This document shows positions 56,425-64,000 of a DNA stretch of 64,000 bases, piece after piece. The notes under the pieces are model-generated. The model was not told the origin of the DNA and made no database searches. It saw only the letters and a list, made by a program, of their open reading frames with translations. Positions within the stretch are counted from its first letter, which is position 1. Each line of letters opens with the position of its first letter. Source of the DNA: Cryptomeria japonica (taxonomy: Eukaryota; Streptophyta; Pinopsida; Cupressales; Cupressaceae); assembly GCF_030272615.1 (NCBI RefSeq), contig NC_081415.1, positions 377,285,392 to 377,349,391 of the forward strand, given 5' to 3'. Both the position numbers and the translations under genes were made by a program.

Positions 56425-56482
56425 GAAAATCGAGGCACGAAAATCGAGGCACAAAAATCGAGGCACAAAAATCGAGGCACCC
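56425..56482. repeat. 14-bp tandem repeat in the Copia C leader
   Basis: Four near-identical units of the type AAAATCGAGGCACA lie in the untranslated leader between primer site and gag. Copia D has a single related segment at the matching place. Confidence 0.7.
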
Positions 56483-57063
56483 AAAAAAAACGGGCAACTA
56501 CCCAGATTAGATTTCGAAAAACCCACCAAAAATCTGCAAGAAAAATTGATTTTCGATAAAAACTGGAAGGTTTAACACCTTAATCGAAAATTGCAGAGGT
56601 CGTGGGCGCCATGGTTTTCACAAAAAATGTCATCGCCGAAGGTACAGATCGCGGGTTGCAGGTCGCGCGTTTGCAGAGAGTTGTAGGTCGCGCTGAAGTT
56701 TGCAGACGCGCGCGACGCCGAAGGCAGGTTGTAGACGTCGAACAACACCGAAAACAGGTTGCAGGTCTGCAGGTCGCGACGCCGAAGGTCGCGAACAGGC
56801 GGAGCACTAGTCACGACAACTTCTGCAGATTGCACGCCAACCCAAACACCGCCGGAAAAAAACAGGTCGCGAAAAGAACAAAACGCGACTGTACAAGGAT
56901 CCGAAAAATTCACAGGTCGCGGAAAAATGCGACTGTACAACCCCAGAAGCTAGGCAGCAGAGAAAAAAAACTTTGATGTTTTTTTTTTTCCAGAAATAAT
57001 TTCGAAAATTTCCACTAATTGGAAATTAGGATTAAAAAATTTCCGAAAAAAATTTCTCCTATA

Positions 57064-57075
57064 GCTCTGATACCA
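57064..57075 (-). other. Copia C primer-binding site (initiator-Met tRNA)
   Basis: The minus strand reads TGGTATCAGAGC directly next to the LTR, the standard complement to the initiator methionine tRNA 3' end used by Copia elements. Confidence 0.88.
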
Positions 57076-57282
57076 TAAAACAATGCGAGACACGCAATGG
57101 ATTTCAAAGAATTGATTAATTAACAGAATGAGCAAGACGCTCATAAATAATACAAGGATATTTACAAGAATAGCAAGTTTCTAATAAGAAACTGCTGAGA
57201 AGATCGAAGACGATCTAACCAAAATAGAATATACACTATTGAGCATTAATAATAAAATTAACATTATTTTAATATTCTATTA
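57076..57282 (-). repeat. Copia C 5' LTR
   Basis: 207 bp, identical to the 3' LTR except for two transitions. Both differences are C (5' LTR) against T (3' LTR) on the element's coding strand. Confidence 0.92.
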
Positions 57283-57973
57283 ACAACAAAAAAGCAATAA
57301 AGCAGTAAAACAATAAAATAAATCATCTTTTCAGAAAAACAGTTTTTATGCTAAAAGAGGAAATTCGTAATTTCTTTAAAGGAGTAAAGCTGTTTTTTTC
57401 TATGTTTAGTGGTGGTTGTTATCTTGAAGATATTCTATATATCTTTGTTGCCTTGAAGGGAAAGTTAGGATTTTGATGGGAATAGTAGATTGCAAGAGCA
57501 ATTGTTAGAATGTTGTAAATTGCAAATTCAAAATTGTAAGAGTGATGGCAGCAGCTATAGTGTTTGTAATTGTTTTTTTTGAATAATAAGAACACTGATA
57601 CCTTGCCCTGTGGATGTTTCCTTAGCGTTTTGTCAAGGTTTTACCATGTAAATCAGCATCTTATGTGTTCTTCTCTTATTCCATTTCATTTCCTTTGTTA
57701 TTTCTTTGCAACTAATTTGTGCTGCAATATTTCATTTTCTGGGTGTATGCTTCCCCTTCCACAACAATTCTGACAAGATAAAGATACTGATTGAATTGCC
57801 TAAATCTAAATATGTGGGGCAAATGAGATCAGCTTTTGGATGTAGGTACTTGCTAAAATGTTAAGTTGTTTTTTTGGGTGATCTTGCTTGTTGGATTGTC
57901 TACTAAGAAAGGGAGTACCATTTGAGAGGGCTAAGCAACAACTTAAAGCATTTTAAAAATAAATAAACAATTT

Positions 57974-58122
57974 CAATTGATGCCTCAATTCTATCAAATT
58001 TAGACTGGGATAAAGAATTCCATGTAGATGTGGATGCTTCTAATTATGCTATAGGGTATACATTAGCACAAGAGGGATCATACAAACTAGAACATCCACT
58101 TGTATACTCTTCTTTTAATTGG
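57974..58122 (+). pseudogene. Gypsy RNase H fragment
   Basis: The + strand reads DWDKEFHVDVDASNYAIGYT and LAQEGSYKLEHPLVYSS, the same block as in Gypsy A (WDKEFHVHMDASNYAIGAT). It is interrupted at about 58123 and appears to resume near 58355 with ERELLRMVY, a stop, and QFIVDLQVLLY. The parent element is otherwise gone. Confidence 0.75.
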
Positions 58123-58345
58123 TAAATTTAGGGATTAATGAGGCCTGGCTGGTAAGGCCATGAATGAGGTGACTCATCCCTGTACAATGAAACACTCCAT
58201 CTGCCAAAGACCAACTCAACCAATATGATTCAATGTACACTCGAACTTGGTAGCTATTGCTATATAGCCAATAGACATTCCATTGCTTGCACCATGCATC
58301 CATGTGCTATGACACCAGCATACTGTTATGAAATGTATAAAAGAA
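58123..58345. mobile_element. About 220-bp insertion in the RNase H fragment, possible SINE
   Basis: The sequence separates two parts of one RNase H frame and has no coding similarity. On the minus strand it holds AAGTTCGAGTG, which resembles a tRNA-type B box. No clear A box, poly-A tail or TSD could be confirmed, so SINE identity is tentative. Confidence 0.25.
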
Positions 58346-58769
58346 CTATATAACCATGGAAAGAGAGTTGCTCAGGATGGTTTATTGAGTGCAGAAAACT
58401 TTCCATTGTTTTTGGCTCGTTTCCAATTTATTGTAGACCTTCAAGTGTTACTGTATCTAATGAAATAGCTAGGCAATCATAGTTGAATATGAAGAGATGG
58501 TTACCATTGTATAAAAATGTTTAAGACAGTCACAAAGTCCTTAGAGCTAGAAGTGTTAACAAAATCTTCAAGCAGATTGCAAGGAGTCAAAAGGAGGTCA
58601 TTTACAAACGAAGAAGTAGAGAGAAAAAAAAGATGGAGAAAAGAGGCTAAAATTACTAGCTTCTAGGACTTAGAGCACAGGTTTACAAGTTATTTTTTGT
58701 ACAGTAGTGTAACATAATAGATCATGGCAAGTATAAGAGAAGTGAGGCCTTGCTAGTTGAGGTGTGCAA

Positions 58770-59403
58770 GCAATAGTGTTTCTTCATCACAATGAGAAGG
58801 TTTCCTATTCCATCCAACAACCTTCCCTACAGTTTGTGCATGGGGATTAACGTTCCACTTCTTATTTGATGGAGCATAATCAACCATAGGAAAATTCATT
58901 GCAGTGATAACCTTTTTTGCAGCAAGCTGTTGCTTATTGTGGTAGATAATATCAGCAAACTTCTATCTCGCTTTCTCATTTTTAAAATTTATTTCATGGC
59001 CTTTGTATGGTTCAAGAAGCTTTGGTAGCTCCGTCTTAGCAATTTTAGGTAATCTACTTGTTTGTTGAAGCAACTTTGGATTGCCTCTCAAATATTGCAC
59101 ACTTATAACAAGCATATTAGTGCATCTTTTTTATGGAAATTGCTCTTCACCTTTTGTTTTTATCACCCTAGAAAGTTCGTATAGATGATTATTAATATTT
59201 TCAAGTGGAATGTAGATGGATGGCTCTAATAAAATCATCTGATTGGAAATGAGAGGATCAGAGTCTTGGGGGTTTGTAGCAGCAAAATGACTGTGTTTAA
59301 TGATGGTAATCTTAGGAGAGAGGAAGGGGAAATTTGAGAGGCAACTTGTTGGTTGAAAATTTTGTACACCTGGGGAGGTGTGCAAAATTGTGGTTTCAGC
59401 CAC
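58770..59403 (-). pseudogene. About 210-codon minus-strand frame of unknown family
   Basis: The ATG at 59403 starts MAETTILHTSPGVQNFQPTS. The frame continues past a TAA (59131-59133) and a TAG (near 58962) to about 58770. Segments such as LRGNPKLLQQTSRLPKIAK and NEKAR.KFADIIYHNKQQL are protein-like (charged, no low complexity). I do not recognise the family. It may be a retroelement gag or a host-gene fragment. Confidence 0.3.
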
Positions 59404-59648
59404 AACGTGTGAGTTAAAACTCTCCTAATTCTAAGGTAAGGCTCCCCCTTTGCTACTATTACAAATTAGCTATAACACTAATCTAACTTGGGTGGGACAA
59501 CATCCTTTTTTCTTTCTCTAGAAAAGATGATTTTCTTTTCTCTTTTCAGAAAAGAAATTGCAATTAAGAAAACAAATACAACAATTTAAGAAACTTTAAC
59601 AAATATAAAGATGCTTATACAAAAGGAAGTGAAGTTCCCGTGAAAGCC

Positions 59649-60097
59649 CAAAGTCTTCCGTCACTTCCCCTGGGACGGGAATGTAGAAACAAAAGCTCAA
59701 AGTCTTTACTTTCCTACCATCCTATTTACCTTCTAGAATGATTAATATGATAACAATGTGCAACTTACAACAACTCAAAGTCTGTTGATATGACACACTT
59801 TTGAACTAATATAACTAGGATTAACTACAAACACAAAGTCTTGTAATCTCCCTCTATTATAAACACTTGAATATACTAATTTAACCCTCACTATTTGCAG
59901 CACAAAGTCTGCAAGAAATCAGATTAAAGCTCTTTTCAACAACCTCACCAGAATCTCAAATACATACAAACAAGTATATCACTATGACATAAGAACACAA
60001 TAGATATATGAACAAGGCCTCAACACAAAGTCTGAAACTCAAATGCTTTCTTTGTATTGCTTGAGAATTCAATTTACAAATATAAATCACAAAGTCT
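59649..60097. repeat. Seven copies of CAAAGTCT at roughly 50-80 bp spacing
   Basis: CAAAGTCT occurs at 59649, 59698, 59776, 59834, 59903, 60026 and 60090. The last copy lies in the perfect inverted repeat ATCACAAAG-T-CTTTGTGAT. The sequences between copies are diverged, so this looks like a decayed tandem array or a cluster of binding sites. Confidence 0.5.
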
Positions 60098-60234
60098 TTG
60101 TGATTGTAAATTTCTGCAGAGTTTTCTTGCTTGCTAAAAAGATAAAAATTACAAAGAGTACCATTTGATATTTATAGGAGAGGGGCTAAGAGAAAAAAGT
60201 GGGAGAAGTCCAACTAACTAAGACTTTTTCCCAA

Positions 60235-61241
60235 AGAAACGGGACTCAGACTCAGCTTGGACTCGGCAAGGCCGACTTGGACTCGGACTTGAGACTCGGC
60301 GTCAGACTCAGTTGGACTCGGGAAAGTGAAAAACTCAAGAAATGTAGAGATTTTCAAAGATTTAAAACATGTTTCAGACACCCTTTATTGAATACACCTT
60401 AAAGACACAATAACATCATCAAATTCGGCTCATTTGATTACATACACAAGTATACAGCAATCACATAAGCATAAACGCAAATTGTAGCTGAAGGAAATAA
60501 CAAACATAGATATATAAATATTGTCAAATGTATACAATATTATAAAACTCATGGAATAAAAAATCCATGTCATCATATGATCATCATCAAATGTTTCATA
60601 CAAATACCAAAGGTAAATACAACTACAAGCCTATGGCTCAGAGGAGCCTGCACGACAGCACCCTCTGGCCTCGACCCCCTGTGAAGGCATCTAAGGTAGG
60701 TCCTGGATGATTGGACAGCCATGGCCGCTCCTCGTGACACCATGCCATGCTGACCAACATTAGAAACATCCGTGTCACTATCTGCCTCTGAATCTCTTGT
60801 CTGTGCTCGTGCTCTCCGCTCCTCCTCTGCCATGGCTACAGTCTCAGCCTCTATATCTACCTAGTCAATCCAATCAGTGTCAGACTCGGAGGTTAAATTT
60901 TCCCTACTTCTATCGATGCAGTTTCCCCCCATATTTTTCAACGGGGGTTTGGGGGCAGCGCCCCCAAGGTGGGGTCAAGGGGAGGTTGTAGTGAACAAAG
61001 ATGAGACCATTCATTTAAAAAAAACTTTTTAAAATGTTTTTTATTTGTCATTTTACTTAACCTAGGCAGTAGCCGAGTTTGGGGCTCAGGACTCGCCTAG
61101 TTTGAGCCAAACTCGCCAACTCGGCGAGTCTGGCGAGCCGCCAGACTCGGACGAGTCCGAGTCCGAGTCCCAGAGACTCGGCGAGCATGACTCGAACTCG
61201 GACTCGCCAAGTTTAGGCAATTCATGGCGATTCCCGTTTCT
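60235..61241. mobile_element. hAT-like DNA transposon remnant with subterminal ACTCGG clusters
   Basis: AGAAACGGGA at 60235 faces TCCCGTTTCT at 61232-61241, giving 10-bp inverted tips. Inside both tips lie dense ACTCGG/CCGAGT repeats (60244-60325 and 61070-61215), as in the subterminal regions of plant DNA transposons. Between them is a minus-strand acidic C-terminal protein segment and a GC-rich palindrome (TTGGGGGC / GCCCCCAA, 60949-60967). No 8-bp target duplication was found, so the class is inferred and the ends may be off. Confidence 0.4.
60573..60905 (-). pseudogene. Acidic C-terminal tail of a possible DNA transposase
   Basis: The minus strand reads NLTSESDTDWID, a TAG, IEAETVAMAEEERRARAQ and DSEADSDTDVSNVG. 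Acidic tails of this kind follow the dimerisation domain in plant hAT-type proteins, but the diagnostic dimerisation domain itself is missing. The position between subterminal repeats supports a deleted transposase. Confidence 0.35.
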
Positions 61242-61434
61242 ATGCAAGTTTTTCCACAACCCTATAACTAACTATGACTAATTCCAAATTACAGTCCTAT
61301 TCTATTTTAACCTGTAATTTGTTTACATGCAATTACAAGTTAAAAGATTACAAGTAATGAGTCTACTTGTAATTACAAGTTTTGATACTACATGTGCTTT
61401 GTTAAAAGGAAAATACATAAAACAAAAATACAAC

Positions 61435-63111
61435 TCAAGTGTCATGAGACATTGCTTGTTCTTCTCTCTCCATGGCCATGAAAGCTTGACATTGGTTGAT
61501 TGATCCCTGCAATTCATCAGGATTTGAGCCTGTTGTATTCTTTACAACAACAACAGTTTTGATGATGACATCAGAATATCTCACTGTCACTACTCTATGT
61601 TTCTCAAGAATAGTTTGCATCCTGTCAAGGAATACTTGGCAATCTACAAACCTGTTGATTGAGGTCACTGTAAATTGCTCGGATTCCAATTCTTGATGAA
61701 GCCTTGACACCAGCTTAGAAAGTATTACATGCTCCAAAGTGAGCTTGCTGTAATCCATCTTCTTAATGTCTTCTTCTCAACGAAGATCAATCCAGATATC
61801 CTCAAGGCAATGAACATGAGTAAAGGCTCTCTTGATTTTATCCTTCATTCCTCGATAATCAAAATTCTTTCTTGCCTTGAACTTCTTCAATTTGATTTCT
61901 TGAAGTTCAATCTCCATGGCTTTGGCTCTTGTTGAGGTTGTCAAGGAGTATCGATCAATCTGCAATGGATTGTGTGAGGATATGTTGACACCGAACTTAT
62001 GTTGAGCTAAGTGGACTGCATGAGCTGTCATCAGCTGCCTAGCCAACTCCATCAGGATGATCTTGTGAGTAGGGTATCTTGGAAGCATATATGGTTGACC
62101 TTCAAAACATCCAACTCTCATATAAGTGAAAGTTGGGAACTAAAGAAACAGGCAACCACACTCATTCACTTTCTTCTAGGCTGCCTTAGACACTCTCTTG
62201 TTCTTAAGTATCTTGTCAAACAAACACATGAAGAGACCAAAGAAGGCATCCTGCACTCTCCTATAGTGGATCTTGCTAGGTCTCAAAGTGAGTTGATCAT
62301 AATATTTCCATACTGGTACCAACAACCCATCGCCTTTGGTAGAAAGACCTGGAAATTGGCTAAGTGACGCTGCTATGTACACCAGGTAGGAATTCATGTA
62401 GAAAGTGAGAGTGATTGACACCTATGAGAGCTGCTCACATAGGTTGTCATTAATCACTTCGCCCCAAAAGATATGAGATTGAGCTTTGCTCATGTCCACA
62501 ATATATTTGTACATCCAAATTTCAAATACATTAGGCTGTTTTAACCCCATTATCCTGCTCAAGAGTGTCATCATATCAATAATTTCTTCAATGAAATCAG
62601 ATCTATGCAACTTAGGCCATCGAGAGAAACAGGTTATAGGAGTCTTAAGCCATTTAGAATTGATATGCCTTATGCAGTTTGATCTTCTCTGATTGTAGTG
62701 ATCTAGAGCACTCTTCATGGAGATATCAGCATATACTGGGGCAGCAGGAACCTTGAAGATTTTATCAATACTTTCTGCATCCAATTTGACAATAATATTG
62801 CCATTATCATCCTTGATTGTTTTGAATCCTCTATTAAAATGACCAACACAAGAAAGGACAAATTTTGGTTCGAAGGCAGCCATTGGAAAAGTGAAAACCA
62901 AATGAATATGGCTATTCAAGAGCAACTGCATGCCATGACTTGGTTATCCTTCCTCTCTCTCAAGGAACTCGAACATATCAACATGCCCAATCTCCGTGTC
63001 TTTGATTTCATCAACAGGAGAGCTCACTTGAGAAGGAGCAATCTCATTCTGACACTTGTCAAATTTATATTTCATCTTCTTGTTGGAAGGAGATGCTGGC
63101 TCTTTTGTCAT
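61435..63111 (-). pseudogene. Family X copy 2: 558-codon single frame with five internal stops
   Basis: From the ATG at 63111 (MTKEPASPSNKKMKYKF) one frame runs to the TGA at 61435. It is interrupted by TAA (62944-62946), TAG (62422-62424, 62176-62178, 62140-62142) and TGA (61777-61779), with no frameshift. It aligns block by block with copy 1: DTEIGHVDMFEF to DTDLGHIDIQDF, DMMTLLSRIMGL to DMVTLLSRVMGL, FYMNSYLVY to FTMTSYLVY, and YMLPRYPTHKIILMELARQ to LRLPRYPTDKVILMEVARQ. The basic middle and most of the coiled-coil third of copy 1 are absent. The two copies are clearly diverged in protein sequence, yet the motifs hold, which suggests past selection. Confidence 0.6.
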
Positions 63112-63280
63112 TGAACAAGAATCTACAAGGTTGCGATGAAAACTCCAAAGAGTCAAGACATCTTCACAAGCTATGGAGAAGTTGCTGAAAATGTTAGCTA
63201 GTTCAGATGCCTGATTATCGGATTTTTATGTTGTCAAATGACAATTAAAATTCATATGTATTATCTCAATTAAATTTGTT

Positions 63281-63400
63281 ATTGGGCTGGACCCAAATGT
63301 AACGTGGGAAGCAATTAATTATGTTATTGGGCTGGGCCCAAATGTAACGTGGAAAGGCAATTCAATGACTATTGGGCTGGACCCAAATATCTAACGTGAG
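63281..63400. repeat. 45-bp tandem repeat, about 2.7 copies, with short palindrome
   Basis: ATTGGGCTGG starts at 63281, 63326 and 63371, an exact 45-bp period. Each unit holds TTGGGCTGGRCCCAA, which can fold with TTGGG/CCCAA arms (TTGGGC/GCCCAA in the middle unit), followed by AACGTGGGAA-type sequence. It lies 170 bp upstream of family X copy 2. Confidence 0.8.
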
Positions 63401-63409
63401 AAATGTATA

Positions 63410-64000
63410 ATGACAATACAACATTATTTAATTATCATGCAAGCCGACTTGAGGGTGATTGGCACCAAAAGGGTGATATATAGACCACCTCAAGATGAAG
63501 TCATTTACACACACTCATTTCATCAAATGCAATCTGCTCTCCTAGCAGCGATTCCTTCTCATGCGAATTTGTATAAGGCGATTGTGCAAAACTCTTCAAG
63601 GTTGAATGTGGTGAAGTTGTCAAGGTTCTTCATAAGGTCTCTTGAGCGAATCTGATCTGGACATCTGCTGCTCCTCCTTATCATCTGCTGTTAATAAAGG
63701 GCTGCATTCATCACTGATATCTTGAACAGAAATCTGAGATAAGTCATTACCTTGTAAACTGTCTATATTTGAGATAATACATATCACATTTAAAGGCTGG
63801 GTTTTTCACCTCCAAGAGGGAGGTTTTCTAAGGGTATTGGTGTCTTGTGTTTATTGCTGTTACTGTTTATTCACAGTCTGATCACAATCTAATTGGTTAA
63901 ACTAACATCTGATTGCTTAAAATCAACAGAAGCCATGTCACTTTCTTCAAACAAAAGAGCTTGGAAACAATGCCTATTCTTTGACCTTTCATGATATTTA
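63410..64000 (+). repeat. Copia LTR-like end sequence
   Basis: Near 63800 the + strand reads GCTGGGTTTTTCACCTCCAAG and GGAGGTTTTCTAAGGG, similar in layout to the 3' part of the Copia F LTR (GGGTTTTTTACCTGTAAGGG). This suggests the R/U5 part of another plus-strand Copia LTR reaching the window end. No primer site is visible before 64000. Confidence 0.35.

Larger units (their letters stand above)
52234..57282 (-). mobile_element. Copia C: recent 5.05-kb Copia element, TSD ACAAC
   Basis: LTRs of 207 bp at 52234-52440 and 57076-57282 differ at only two positions by my reading. ACAAC flanks both sides (52229-52233, 57283-57287). The primer site TGGTATCAGAGC (minus strand, ending 57064) abuts the right LTR, and the purine tract AAGGGAGGG (52441-52449) abuts the left LTR. 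The LTR tips are TA...TA rather than TG...CA. The interior carries gag and an almost complete pol on the minus strand. It lies in the 3' LTR of Copia E. Confidence 0.92.
50884..57766 (+). mobile_element. Copia E: old gag-only Copia, split by Copia C
   Basis: A 5' LTR remnant (about 50884-51007) ending TTCCACGGCA is followed by a mutated primer site TGGTATTGGAG at 51010. The matching 3' LTR starts TGTTCGATTGTG at 52217 after the purine tract AAGGTGGAGA, is cut at 52233 by Copia C, and resumes at 57288 to about 57766 (TTCCACAACA). Gag lies at 51082-51343. The rest of the interior is non-coding and related to that of Copia F. Only about 125 bp of the 5' LTR remain. Confidence 0.6.
46640..64000 (+). 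other. Intron 2 of the acyl-activating enzyme gene (open at the window end)
   Basis: The donor GTATAA at 46640 follows the phase-1 exon end. No segment encoding the expected next part of the adenylation domain was recognised in any frame to 64000, so the intron is at least 17.3 kb. It could instead be that the gene is broken here. Confidence 0.55.

Overview
This window looks like repeat-rich nuclear DNA from a large plant genome, most likely a gymnosperm such as a conifer. That is an inference from three things: a land-plant enzyme gene with an intron of about 44 kb, wall-to-wall LTR retrotransposons and a LINE, and no compact gene cluster. No rRNA or tRNA gene and no CRISPR array was recognised.

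Host gene. Only one host gene is visible, on the + strand: the start of an acyl-activating enzyme of the plant AAE19 / AASDH-like type. Exon 1 is 2050-2266 and exon 2 is 46064-46639. Both splice boundaries are GT/AG and the phases match (phase 1). Exon 2 carries the AMP-binding P-loop YTSGSTGKPKG and ends at a second donor. The rest of the gene lies beyond 64000, so intron 2 exceeds 17 kb.

Intron 1 (2267-46063) is a stack of transposons. In order: a degraded LINE ORF1 piece (about 3.0-3.3 kb); a CpG-rich unit with a long unrecognised minus-strand frame (family X copy 1, 6979-10476); and a minus-strand LINE (13.0-13.8 kb plus 33.9-37.6 kb) cut in its RNase H domain by Gypsy element A (13797-33907, TSD GTCCC). 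Gypsy A was itself invaded by a gag-only Copia (F, 15958-22038), by a plus-strand Gypsy fragment (G, about 24.0-27.0 kb), and by a 2.48-kb TG...CA element (H, 31179-33660, TSD CATTT) inside its 5' LTR. Then comes a 1.68-kb non-autonomous Copia (D, 37943-39624, TSD ACAAT) and LTR-like stretches up to exon 2.

Intron 2 (46640-64000, open) holds a perfect 192-bp tandem duplication, an old gag-only Copia (E, about 50.9-57.8 kb), and a young Copia (C, 52234-57282, TSD ACAAC) inserted in E's 3' LTR. After these come Gypsy RNase H scraps, a hAT-like DNA element remnant (60235-61241) and family X copy 2 (61435-63111).

Most interesting signals: (i) seven stem-loops in element H sharing CTTGG...CCAAG ends, with covarying stems, the last five in a 61-bp array; (ii) the family X frame, present twice and kept in one frame over kilobases but broken almost only by TAG codons; (iii) the same TAG bias across unrelated elements, consistent with CAG-to-TAG decay at methylated CHG sites; (iv) Copia elements with TA...TA LTR ends, one of which takes its pol stop codon from the LTR itself.
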